64,000 nucleotides of DNA, from assembly GCA_946415755.1 (NCBI GenBank), contig CAMKTS010000007.1, positions 1-64,000 of the forward strand, given 5' to 3'. This DNA comes from an uncultured Prevotella sp. (lineage in GTDB: Bacteria; Bacteroidota; Bacteroidia; Bacteroidales; Bacteroidaceae). This document shows positions 32,790 to 41,358 of this stretch, one piece after another; within the stretch, counting starts at the first letter, position 1; each line of letters starts with the position of its first letter. The notes below the pieces were generated by a model. The model saw nothing but the letters and a program-made list of their open reading frames with translations, ran no database searches and was not told the DNA's origin. A program made the position numbers and the translations under genes.

Positions 32790-34187
32790 TCACTCGTCCA
32801 TCTGGAACAGGGGATCTTCAGGCATGACCATAACAGGCTGCTGTTCGAAATCTCTGAGGAGTTTTTCGCTGACATACTGTTTGTCTACTACGAGGCGGAA
32901 CATATACTCGCGGAACCACGGTGCCGACATGATGAGACAGCCCTGCTGGCCCCAGTCTCCACCCCAAGAGTTTTCCACCTTCCACTTGATAGGCTCGCCC
33001 TGCGGGGTAAGGTCCACGGCAGTAAGCGTCATGGCATGAGTAGAGCCGCTGTCGAAAGTAGAGATGCGGTCGGCCTTATTCATGGTGAACGTGGTGCCGA
33101 AGAGTGAGGCGTAGTCATAGTTGTCGAGGTCGCAGTAGCCACGCTTGCGGTCGAGCTGCTTGCCCACATCGTACGAGCTGTAGAGTTTGCGGCCGTCCTT
33201 CAGCGAGGCGATGGCCAGTGTTTCAATGTCTTCCATGGGCAGATTAAGGTATTTCCAGTTGTGTCCGTCATAAACGTGACGGTCGTACTCCACCTCGTAA
33301 GTCTTGTAATAGGGACGGCGTGGGTCGTTCATCACCATGATAAAGCTACCGTTGAGGGGCTGTCCCACCACCTCGTCATAGAAACTCTTAGGGGTGTACT
33401 TACGTACCGGAGTGAGTGGCTTTCCGCTCTTATCCTTGAAGGCATAGGTAAACTCCTTGACAGGTTCCCCTAAAGTGATGACCAGTATATGATAGATTTC
33501 ACTGAGCATCTGTGTCTTACGCTTACGGATATCGGCAGGTCTCTTGCCATCGGCCACCATGCGGCGCAACTCCAGTCCCTGCTCGCGCAACTTCGACTTG
33601 ATGATGGCAGCCATTTTCGATGTATTGTCGGCCGAGAAAGTTTCGGGTTGGATGTCGGCGGGCACCAGTCCGTACTTCTCCGCCAAGTCGGCAACGCCGC
33701 AGAAAGTACCTCCATCACTGATGGGGTGCTGGAAAAAGAACTGCACGCGCAAATCATCAATAGGTTTCTTGCCGGTGTCGATGACTCCCTGCAAGAAGAG
33801 GTTCGACTTTTCCAGTTGGTCGTAGAAGAACAGGTAGTCGTGCGAGAGTTCCACACTGAGTGAGTCGGTGCGCTTGGCAAAGTTTGAGCGCAGTACGTTG
33901 AGTCCGCTGAACATCCAGCAGCGTCCGCTGGATCGCTGGTTAGTAATACTCTGTTTCTTGGTCTCTACGCTAAAGTAGGTGTCGATAGTCCCAGCGTTGG
34001 CACGGTTCTGTGCCAGCTGGTCGATAGCATTGGCAGCCAGTGCGTTGCGCAAGGCGCGGTCGGAAACCGAGGGTGCGTTCTGTTGTTGCAGCTGCTGCAG
34101 CATGTCGGGCGAGATACCACCATCACTGGTCTGCGCTAATCCCTGTACTGCACCGATGAGTGTGATGCATAATAATGTTTTTCTCAT
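32790..34187 (-). CDS. C1-family cysteine peptidase, bleomycin hydrolase/PepC type, secreted
   Basis: 465 residues from MRKTLLCITLIGAVQGLAQ (signal peptide); a Met four codons earlier is possible. The papain-type catalytic Cys is in NQRSSGRCWMFSGLNVLR (about residue 90). The His is in SGSTHAMTLTAVDL and the Asn in KVENSWGGDWG. This arrangement is that of aminopeptidase C/bleomycin hydrolase, which trims peptides from the N-terminus. The signal peptide places it in the periplasm or outside, unlike cytoplasmic PepC. It lies upstream of the pheA promoter region but is separately transcribed. Confidence 0.9.
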   Translation of the reverse strand: MRKTLLCITLIGAVQGLAQTSDGGISPDMLQQLQQQNAPSVSDRALRNALAANAIDQLAQNRANAGTIDTYFSVETKKQSITNQRSSGRCWMFSGLNVLRSNFAKRTDSLSVELSHDYLFFYDQLEKSNLFLQGVIDTGKKPIDDLRVQFFFQHPISDGGTFCGVADLAEKYGLVPADIQPETFSADNTSKMAAIIKSKLREQGLELRRMVADGKRPADIRKRKTQMLSEIYHILVITLGEPVKEFTYAFKDKSGKPLTPVRKYTPKSFYDEVVGQPLNGSFIMVMNDPRRPYYKTYEVEYDRHVYDGHNWKYLNLPMEDIETLAIASLKDGRKLYSSYDVGKQLDRKRGYCDLDNYDYASLFGTTFTMNKADRISTFDSGSTHAMTLTAVDLTPQGEPIKWKVENSWGGDWGQQGCLIMSAPWFREYMFRLVVDKQYVSEKLLRDFEQQPVMVMPEDPLFQMDE

Positions 34188-34242
34188 AATTTCAAACATG
34201 GCGTTATTGAATCTTTAATTATTAAATTGTATTTACTTCCTG

Positions 34243-35604
34243 TCAGAATTCTCTGACTACGGTGCGGCCTTCAAGCCACGCCAGCATGTTGAGCACCAGG
34301 TAGTTCCAGTTCTGGAAGCCGGGGTTGATGATGCCCTCGCCGGTATCGGGGTTGTAGTATTCGTGCAGGGTACGGTTCTTGCGCAGGTCTTCGCCAAAGA
34401 GGACACAAGTCTTTTCTGCCAATTGGCGTGCCTCGGCATCGAAGCCATAGTCGACCAGGCCTCGGAACACCAAGTAGTTGGAAATGCCCCAAATAGGCCC
34501 CTGCCAGTTTGACGGGTTGTGAGTGGCTCGCAAGTTGTACATCTGCTCCAGCTTGGAGAGCGTGCGTATACCGTAGGGGGCACAGAAGGTACGCCCGTCC
34601 AACAGGTTCTCGCGAACCATGCGCTGCGCATGGTGCTGGGTGGCAATGCCTGCCCATAGTGCCATAAACCCCGACCAAGAGCCGAGTCGCTGGATGAGAC
34701 AGGGGTATTGGCGCGGAGCCCCCTCGTGGAGCACGAAGGGTTTTCCGAAGATAATCTGCGGCTGGCCAGTATAAGGCAACAGGTTCAGGTCGACGCTGTA
34801 GTACATGCCGTCTTTCTCGTCCCAGCAATAACGGCGCACAGCCTCGCACAGACTGTCGGCATCCTGCTCATAGCATTGGGCTGCTTTTGTCAAGCCCATC
34901 TTCTCGGCAAGCCAAGACATGGCACGCAGTTCCTTGTACATCAGACAGTTGAGAAATATACTGGCCGAGCTACCCTTAGGTCGGAAAAAGGTAGAAGGGT
35001 CGTTGTCGACACCGATGGCCAGGTCATCCTGCCAATAAAACAGGCCTGTGGCGGCATGGCGATGATGTTCCTGATAGTTACGCACAAAAGCCTGCATACG
35101 GCCGAACCCCTCACGCAGCCATGAGACATCGCCACCGTTCTGACTGGCGATGAAGGCTGCATGTTGCGCAATGACGGGCTTGTGCATGTTGGTAGAATAG
35201 ATATCCTTAGGCCTGATTCTCTCAGGGTCACTCTGCGCATCCACCACCATTGGCATGTAGCCGTCAGCATCTGAAGTATAAGCCAGGTAGTTCAGCACAC
35301 ATCCTTGCTCATATGCCAGTGCCTCTTGACGGTCTTCGAAGGTACCGACATCGGCCAGTATCTGCCGCAGTGCCACGTCGGAGAGCCATGAGTCCCAGTC
35401 CCACAGCACGGCGGCATACGACTTGCTGCCAGGTGTCAGGTAGGGGTAGATGAGTGCCCCACCCTCCGGTTGCCTGTACATCTGTTTGTAGTCGGCACAG
35501 ATGTGCTCACGGATAAGGCGTGCATGCTCTCTGGTTGCCGCCACCTGTGCCACAGCTGCCATAAGGCCGCTACACAGACACATCGTAAGTATTGCTCTCT
35601 TCAT
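34243..35604 (-). CDS. Glycoside hydrolase of the MGH1/trehalase-like (alpha/alpha)6 clan
   Basis: 453 residues with a signal peptide (MKRAILTMCLCSGLMAAVA). The catalytic domain has YAAVLWDWDSWLSDVALRQIL, YMPMVVDAQSDP, and the C-terminal NPSNWQGPIWGISNYLVFRG plus LHEYYNPDTGEGIINPGFQNWN. These are features of GH63/GH37-type (alpha/alpha)6 hydrolases that act on alpha-glucosides or mannosylglycerate-like substrates. Specificity cannot be set from sequence. It lies 25 bases downstream of the MscS gene and is probably co-transcribed with it. Confidence 0.8.
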   Translation of the reverse strand: MKRAILTMCLCSGLMAAVAQVAATREHARLIREHICADYKQMYRQPEGGALIYPYLTPGSKSYAAVLWDWDSWLSDVALRQILADVGTFEDRQEALAYEQGCVLNYLAYTSDADGYMPMVVDAQSDPERIRPKDIYSTNMHKPVIAQHAAFIASQNGGDVSWLREGFGRMQAFVRNYQEHHRHAATGLFYWQDDLAIGVDNDPSTFFRPKGSSASIFLNCLMYKELRAMSWLAEKMGLTKAAQCYEQDADSLCEAVRRYCWDEKDGMYYSVDLNLLPYTGQPQIIFGKPFVLHEGAPRQYPCLIQRLGSWSGFMALWAGIATQHHAQRMVRENLLDGRTFCAPYGIRTLSKLEQMYNLRATHNPSNWQGPIWGISNYLVFRGLVDYGFDAEARQLAEKTCVLFGEDLRKNRTLHEYYNPDTGEGIINPGFQNWNYLVLNMLAWLEGRTVVREF

Positions 35605-35628
35605 CTCACTTCGTTTGCATGGGTTGGT

Positions 35629-37383
35629 TCATTCCTTGGGAATCTGTACCTCCAGATTCTGTCGGTGGGCAAAGATATGAGGCGACATGATTTCAACACC
35701 ATTGGTATGGAAACTGTCGAGAATGTTCTGATGGAGTGTGGAATAAATCTCGGACAGGGCATCCGCACGGTGGGTATAGGCATTAATCTCATACTCCACA
35801 TAGAAGTCGTCAAGATTGGTGACTCGCACAAACGGCTCAGGCTTTTTCTGAATGTAGGGAGTGGAACGGGCGGCTTCGAGAAGCAGGTCACGGATGAGCT
35901 GCCACTTCATGTCATAGCCAATGGTAACCTTGGTATGAACAATGACACCGTAGTTCTTAGCGGCAATGGTGAAGTTGGAAGTCTGCGATGTCATCAGACT
36001 TGAATTAGGTATCGTAATTATCTCATTCTTACGGGTACGGATGCGCGTCACTAGCATCGTCTTCTCAATGACGAACCCCTCCGTACTGCCATAGCTGATG
36101 AAGTCGCCAATGCGGAACGGACGCATGTATGTCATCACCATTCCAGCCATCACATTACCGATAATAGTCGAGGATCCCAGCGACACGATGACACCGATGA
36201 ACACCGACACGCCCTGGAACACCTCAGAATTGGAGCTGGGCAGCAGGGGCCATATCATCACCAACATAAACGAGTAGCACAGCAGACGGATAATCAGATA
36301 GGTGGGCTGCGCCCAGTCGGCATAGAATCCTGTAATCTTGAGATTGCCTACGGCCACCTCGTTGAGCAGGTAGCGGAAGCCTTTCACCAAATAGCGGAAG
36401 CAGAGAATGATGACGATGATCTTGAACAGGTCAGGCAGGAAATCTACCACCGATTGGAAGATGTCGGTAACAGGATTCAATATATATCCGAACACGGTAT
36501 AGGTAAGCGACTTGGTCTCAGGGAATGCTGAGAACAGCAGGGGAATGCTGACGAGCAGCTGCAGCAGAATAAAGACGATGCGCAGCACGTTGAGGCTGGC
36601 AAGGAACACGATGCCCATTCTGCGCAGATTGAGCACCTCATAGTCTTTGATGTTCAGGAGATGCATGCGGCGCAGCAACTTGCGCAGCAGGCGCAGACGG
36701 TAGCGTTTATGTAGGCGGTTGGTCAGCCAGATAAGCACCATCTGGCCTATCACGATGCCCAGCACCAGCATCACTCCCTTGAGTTTCTGGCGAAGGCCAT
36801 ACTCTTCGTGCAGCTGCCTCACCTTGTTGCCTACTATCACGGCATACTGTGCCACCAACTCCTGCCTAGTAGTGTTCTGCCATATCGCATCCTCGTCTGT
36901 CACACTCAGCAATACGGCATCGCCCGCCATCACATCAGAAGACACATCACCATCGAAGACATAAATGGAATCGAGCTTCAGTGTCAGCTGCATGCCTTTC
37001 TCGATGATGGCCTCTTCAGCCTGTTCAACACGTTTCTCAGGCAACCTGCCGCCTTTTCGAGCATAGAGTGTCAGCAGTGTATCACCGTCTATTACGAGCG
37101 GAGCACCCTTCGTAATCTGGCGCAGTGAGTCGATTCGAGCCTTGCGTTCTGCCTTGCGAAGCGAGTCTTCTTTAGCACTCTTGCCAGTGATTTCCAGCTG
37201 TTCGCGCATCATAATACCCTGCAGTTCCAGCTCCTGCACCTGATGTCGCAAAGCCTCTATCAGCGAATCGTTGGAAACTGCCGCAACCGAGTCGACCGAT
37301 TCCTGCTGAGCGTAGGCTGCCACATACAGCCATAGTCCGCACAACACGGCCAGCCCTCTGAAAACATTACCCTTTATTCTCAT
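35629..37383 (-). CDS. MscS-family mechanosensitive channel with periplasmic N-terminal domain
   Basis: 584 residues. A signal peptide (to about 25) is followed by a ~175-residue periplasmic region with coiled-coil content (EALRHQVQELELQGIMMREQ). About five membrane helices follow, and the MscS core has VSLGSSTIIGNVMAGMVMTY (pore helix TM3) and FRIGDFISYGSTEGFVIEKT (beta domain). The cytoplasmic vestibule follows to the end. It releases solutes on hypo-osmotic shock. The N-terminal domain makes it longer than E. coli MscS (286 residues) and nearer to the larger YbdG/YnaI class. Confidence 0.92.
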   Translation of the reverse strand: MRIKGNVFRGLAVLCGLWLYVAAYAQQESVDSVAAVSNDSLIEALRHQVQELELQGIMMREQLEITGKSAKEDSLRKAERKARIDSLRQITKGAPLVIDGDTLLTLYARKGGRLPEKRVEQAEEAIIEKGMQLTLKLDSIYVFDGDVSSDVMAGDAVLLSVTDEDAIWQNTTRQELVAQYAVIVGNKVRQLHEEYGLRQKLKGVMLVLGIVIGQMVLIWLTNRLHKRYRLRLLRKLLRRMHLLNIKDYEVLNLRRMGIVFLASLNVLRIVFILLQLLVSIPLLFSAFPETKSLTYTVFGYILNPVTDIFQSVVDFLPDLFKIIVIILCFRYLVKGFRYLLNEVAVGNLKITGFYADWAQPTYLIIRLLCYSFMLVMIWPLLPSSNSEVFQGVSVFIGVIVSLGSSTIIGNVMAGMVMTYMRPFRIGDFISYGSTEGFVIEKTMLVTRIRTRKNEIITIPNSSLMTSQTSNFTIAAKNYGVIVHTKVTIGYDMKWQLIRDLLLEAARSTPYIQKKPEPFVRVTNLDDFYVEYEINAYTHRADALSEIYSTLHQNILDSFHTNGVEIMSPHIFAHRQNLEVQIPKE

Positions 37384-37403
37384 TGTTTTAGATTTTATGA
37401 GCG

Positions 37404-37434
37404 CAAAGGTACGAAAAAAAGAGAAAAAAGCAAA
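37404..37434 (-). promoter_or_regulatory. Promoter of the MscS gene
   Basis: On the minus strand TTTG (37431-37434), 19-bp spacer, TACCTTTG (37404-37411), about 20 bases before the ATG. Confidence 0.82.
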
Positions 37435-37450
37435 GAAAAAAAAAGGAAAA

Positions 37451-37476
37451 GCTGTTTTTTCTGTGACAAAAACAGC
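37451..37476. promoter_or_regulatory. 26-bp palindrome between the MscS and GH127 genes
   Basis: GCTGTTTTT (37451-37459) and AAAAACAGC (37468-37476) are perfect inverted arms around an 8-base centre. It lies in the divergent region, 37 bases before the GH127 start, where no TAnnTTTG box is seen. It could be an operator for the hydrolase genes. Confidence 0.5.
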
Positions 37477-37512
37477 AGTGGTGCGTCTTTTCTATAAATA
37501 GAATAAGGTATT

Positions 37513-39585
37513 ATGAAAAGAATCATCACCGTATGTATCGTATGTTGCATTGCCACTGCAACAAGCATAAGCGCTCAGGGACTATCCGACATGAGCCGTA
37601 GCAAGCAAGCCAAGATGCAGAACCTACCCATGGGGGCTACTCAGTGGACGGGCGGCTTTTGGAGCGACCGTTTCTCGATGCTCTCCACTACAGGCATCTG
37701 GGATATGTGGAAGACGTGGAACACCCCGTGGGAGACACTCGATGCAGAAGGCAAGCACGGGAGCAACGGCTTCCGCAACTTTGAAGTGGCAGCAGGCACG
37801 GTGAAGGGGAAACATCACGGTCCTCCTTTCCACGATGGTGACATGTACAAATGGCTGGAGGCCTGCGCCGCCGTCTATGCCGTAACAAAAGACCCGAAGG
37901 TAGATGCCCTCATGGACAAGTTCATCGAGCAGGTAGCCCTTGCCCAGCGTGCTGACGGCTATATCCACACCCCTGTGGTCATCAGCGAGCGCAACCAGGG
38001 CATCGACTCGCATGCAACTGGAGAGAACGCGGCAGGCATCGAGATCGGCAAGGATCAGAAGCATGCCTTTGCCTCGCGCCTGAATTTCGAGACCTACAAC
38101 CTCGGCCATCTCATGACGGCAGGTATCATCCACAAGCGTGCCACAGGCAAGACCAGCCTCTTCGATTGTGGCAAGAAGGCTGCCGACTTCCTTTATAATT
38201 TCTTGACCAACGATGCTGCCGAACTCTCTCGCAACGCCATCTGTCCAAGCCACTACATGGGGGCTGCTGAGATGTATCGTGAGACGGGCGACGAGAAGTA
38301 CCTCACGCTGGCCAAGGGTCTTATCGCCATCCGTGACAGCGTGACCAACGGCGAAGACCACAACCAGGATCGCCATAAATTCCGTGACCAGTACGAGGCT
38401 ATGGGCCACGCCGTTCGTGCCAACTATCTCTATGCCGGAGTAGCCGACCTTTATGCCGAGACTGGCGAAGAACAACTCATGAAGAACCTATCGGCCATTT
38501 GGGATGACATTGTGAACCATAAGATATACATCATGGGGGGATGCGGAGCCCTTTACGATGGTGTATCGCCCGACGGTACCACCTACAACCAGCCCAGTAT
38601 TCAGCAGATTCACCAGGCCTATGGACGCCAGTTCCAGTTGCCTCAGGAGGCTGCCCACAACGAGATCTGTGCGCAGATAGGAATGATGCTCTACTCGTGG
38701 CGCATGTTCCAGACTACCGTTGATCCCAAGTATGTCGACAACATCGAGAATGAACTCTACAATGGTATTCTCAGCGGTATCTCGCTCGACGGAAAGAGCT
38801 TTTTCTATACCGAGGCCCTGCGCCGCACCAAGGAGTTCCCCTATGTCATGCGCTGGCCCAAGCACCGCCAGCACTACATTTCCTGTTTCTGCTGTCCTCC
38901 CAACACTCTGCGCACACTCTGCGAGGCCCAGGAATACGCATACAGCATTAATAAGGACACGCTCTGGGTGAACCTCTACGGACAGAACAGCCTGAAGACG
39001 AAAGATCTGGAGATAGAGCAAGAGACCAACTATCCGTGGGATGGCCATATCAAGCTGACTGTCAAGAAGGCCAAGACGCTGCGTAGCATTCGCATGCACA
39101 TCCCCGGCTGGTCTACTGACATAACGCTCAAACTGAATGGCGAACCCATTCTTGCCGAAGACCTGCGCCAGTCCCGCAAATGGAAGAAGGGCGATGTCAT
39201 CGAACTCGACCTTCCCATGAAAGCCCGTCTGATAGAAGCCAACCCACTGGTCGAGGAAGCCAAGAACCAAATTGCCGTCATGCGCGGACCGATTGTCTAT
39301 TGTCTGGAAGGACAGGACATCGAGGGAGGCCATCGCATCAACGATATTGCCCTGCCTGCCGACATCCAGTTCACAGAGAAGAAGATGACCATCAGCGGTC
39401 ATGAGATGATAGTCCTTGAGGGCTATGCGCAGTTGGTCAACCAAGACTCCTGGAGCAACGAGCAACTCTATCGCGAGCTTCGTTCCATCAGCAAGAGACA
39501 GGTGAAGATACGTCTCATCCCCTACTATGCTTGGGACAACCGCGGCATCGATGACATGTCGCTCTGGCTACCCCTTCTGCGATAA
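37513..39585 (+). CDS. Glycoside hydrolase family 127 (beta-L-arabinofuranosidase-like)
   Basis: 690 residues with a signal peptide (MKRIITVCIVCCIATATSISAQ). The (alpha/alpha)6 domain has WTGGFWSDRF and YGRQFQLPQEAAHNEICAQ. The metal-site residues of GH127 can be matched: Glu and Cys in NEIC, and the two adjacent Cys in SCFCCPPN, the second group including the catalytic Cys. C-terminal beta domains follow. The family removes beta-L-arabinofuranose from plant glycoproteins or pectin. It starts a three-gene cluster (GH127, GH141-like, GH78) with gaps of 30 and -14 bases. Confidence 0.92.
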   Translation: MKRIITVCIVCCIATATSISAQGLSDMSRSKQAKMQNLPMGATQWTGGFWSDRFSMLSTTGIWDMWKTWNTPWETLDAEGKHGSNGFRNFEVAAGTVKGKHHGPPFHDGDMYKWLEACAAVYAVTKDPKVDALMDKFIEQVALAQRADGYIHTPVVISERNQGIDSHATGENAAGIEIGKDQKHAFASRLNFETYNLGHLMTAGIIHKRATGKTSLFDCGKKAADFLYNFLTNDAAELSRNAICPSHYMGAAEMYRETGDEKYLTLAKGLIAIRDSVTNGEDHNQDRHKFRDQYEAMGHAVRANYLYAGVADLYAETGEEQLMKNLSAIWDDIVNHKIYIMGGCGALYDGVSPDGTTYNQPSIQQIHQAYGRQFQLPQEAAHNEICAQIGMMLYSWRMFQTTVDPKYVDNIENELYNGILSGISLDGKSFFYTEALRRTKEFPYVMRWPKHRQHYISCFCCPPNTLRTLCEAQEYAYSINKDTLWVNLYGQNSLKTKDLEIEQETNYPWDGHIKLTVKKAKTLRSIRMHIPGWSTDITLKLNGEPILAEDLRQSRKWKKGDVIELDLPMKARLIEANPLVEEAKNQIAVMRGPIVYCLEGQDIEGGHRINDIALPADIQFTEKKMTISGHEMIVLEGYAQLVNQDSWSNEQLYRELRSISKRQVKIRLIPYYAWDNRGIDDMSLWLPLLR

Positions 39586-39615
39586 AGGAAATAGAGAAAG
39601 CAGATATGGCATTCT

Positions 39616-41358
39616 ATGAAACAGAACCTTCTTTTCGTCTGTCTGTTCTACGCCTTAGGCATACAGGCTGCAGAGATTAACATCACCCCCGACTCGTCGC
39701 TCACCGATGCCATTCGTAAGGCACGCGAGATGAAACGACTGGGGAAGGCTACCCAGGTGACCATCCACCTAGGGGCTGGTACGTATTTCCTGTATGAACC
39801 CTTGCGACTGCGCCCTGAAGACAGCGGTCTGAAACTGGTAGGCAAGGATGCCGTGATCAGCGGCGGAATAAAGATAACGGGGTGGAAGAAACAGGGCAAG
39901 CTGCTGATAGCTGATGTACCTGATTTCAACGGACGTCCTATTGATTTCCGCCAGTTGTGGGTCAATGGGCAGAAGGCTATACGAGCCCGCGATGTCAGTG
40001 ACTTCGAACAGATGCATTGTATCCGCACCTACGACAAAAAGAACCATATATTGTGGGTGCCAAAGAAGGCGGTGGAGAAAATCATAAAGGCATCCTATGC
40101 AGAGATGGTGCTGCACGAGATGTGGTGTACGAGCAACCTGCGCATCAAGAGTGTCGAGATTCAGGGCGACTCTGCCGCTGTGCGTTTCCACAACCCAGAG
40201 GCAAAGCTCCAGTTCGAGCACCCGTGGCCCTCGCCCATGACACCTGATACGAAGCATCCGTCTCCCTTCTATCTGACCAACGCCAAGGAACTTATTGACG
40301 AGCCGGGCGAATGGTACCATGACATCCGAGAGCATAAGTTATACTATATGCCTCGGATAAATGAGAAATTAGAAATGAGGAATGAGAAATGGACGGCGGT
40401 GGTGCCGGTGTTAGAGACGCTGGTGGAGGTAATTGGTAGTGCCGAACATCCTGTGCGCAACATCACCATTGAGGGTGTGACCTTCAGCCACACCACCTGG
40501 ATGCGACCCAGCGAAAAGGGACATGTACCTTTACAGGCTGGCATGTATCTGAAGGAGGCTTATAAGTTGCGCCCACAGATAGACCGCCCCAATAACCACA
40601 AACTCGACAATCAAGGTTGGTTAGGACGTGCCGCTGCTGCTATAGAACTGCGCTATACAGAAGACATCAACTTCGACGAATGCCGCTTTGAGCACCTCGG
40701 CGGTTCAGGATTGGACTACGCTATCGCATGTCGTCGTGGCACAACGACGAACTGTATCTTCACAGACATCGCCATGAACGGCTACGTATGTGGCTCGTTC
40801 TCGCCGGAAGGACTGGAGACCCACCTACCCTACCAGCCCACCGACTTCCGCGAGGTGTGTACAGGACAAGTGGTGAACAACTGTGAGTTCTACGACGTGA
40901 CTAACGAGGACTGGGGCTGTGTGGCCATCTGTGCAGGCTATGTCAGCGGTATCAACATCGAGCACAACACCATCCACGACGTCTCGTACACGGGCATCTC
41001 ACTGGGATGGGGCTGGAACCGCGACATGGTCTGTATGAAAGACAATAAAGTTCACGCGAACCTTATTTATAATTATGCACAGCACATGTACGACTGCGCA
41101 GGCATCTATACGTTGGGCAATCAGCCGGGAACTGTCATCTCAGAGAATGTGGTAAAAGACATCGCCACACCCAGTTACGTACACGACCCAAACCATTGGT
41201 TCTACCTTTATACCGATGAAGGCTCCAGCAACATCACGATAAAGGACAACTGGACACCCAGCGAGAAATTTCTGAAGAATGCCAACGGACCTGGCAACAT
41301 TTGGGAGAACAACGGTCCGCAAGTTAACGAAAATATCAAGCGCAATGCAGGCAAATAA
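39616..41358 (+). CDS. Right-handed beta-helix hydrolase, GH141-like
   Basis: 580 residues with a short signal peptide (MKQNLLFVCLFYALGIQA). The N-terminus has the IHLGAGTYFLYEPLRL and ISGGIKITGW segments, a carbohydrate-active module seen in GH141 and GH120 relatives, with FRQLWVNGQKAIRARD. The parallel beta-helix follows, with repeats such as NITIEGVTFSHTTWM and GINIEHNTIHDVSYTGISLGWGW. GH141 members include an alpha-L-fucosidase of rhamnogalacturonan-II breakdown and xylanases. A short GAAATGAG-type in-frame repeat lies at 40361-40392 (EKLEMRNEKW). The exact family is uncertain. Confidence 0.75.
   Translation: MKQNLLFVCLFYALGIQAAEINITPDSSLTDAIRKAREMKRLGKATQVTIHLGAGTYFLYEPLRLRPEDSGLKLVGKDAVISGGIKITGWKKQGKLLIADVPDFNGRPIDFRQLWVNGQKAIRARDVSDFEQMHCIRTYDKKNHILWVPKKAVEKIIKASYAEMVLHEMWCTSNLRIKSVEIQGDSAAVRFHNPEAKLQFEHPWPSPMTPDTKHPSPFYLTNAKELIDEPGEWYHDIREHKLYYMPRINEKLEMRNEKWTAVVPVLETLVEVIGSAEHPVRNITIEGVTFSHTTWMRPSEKGHVPLQAGMYLKEAYKLRPQIDRPNNHKLDNQGWLGRAAAAIELRYTEDINFDECRFEHLGGSGLDYAIACRRGTTTNCIFTDIAMNGYVCGSFSPEGLETHLPYQPTDFREVCTGQVVNNCEFYDVTNEDWGCVAICAGYVSGINIEHNTIHDVSYTGISLGWGWNRDMVCMKDNKVHANLIYNYAQHMYDCAGIYTLGNQPGTVISENVVKDIATPSYVHDPNHWFYLYTDEGSSNITIKDNWTPSEKFLKNANGPGNIWENNGPQVNENIKRNAGK

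Noticed and set aside
37624..39465. Long antisense frames within the GH127 gene
   Set aside because: They are shadows; the sense strand has the complete metal-site residues of GH127.
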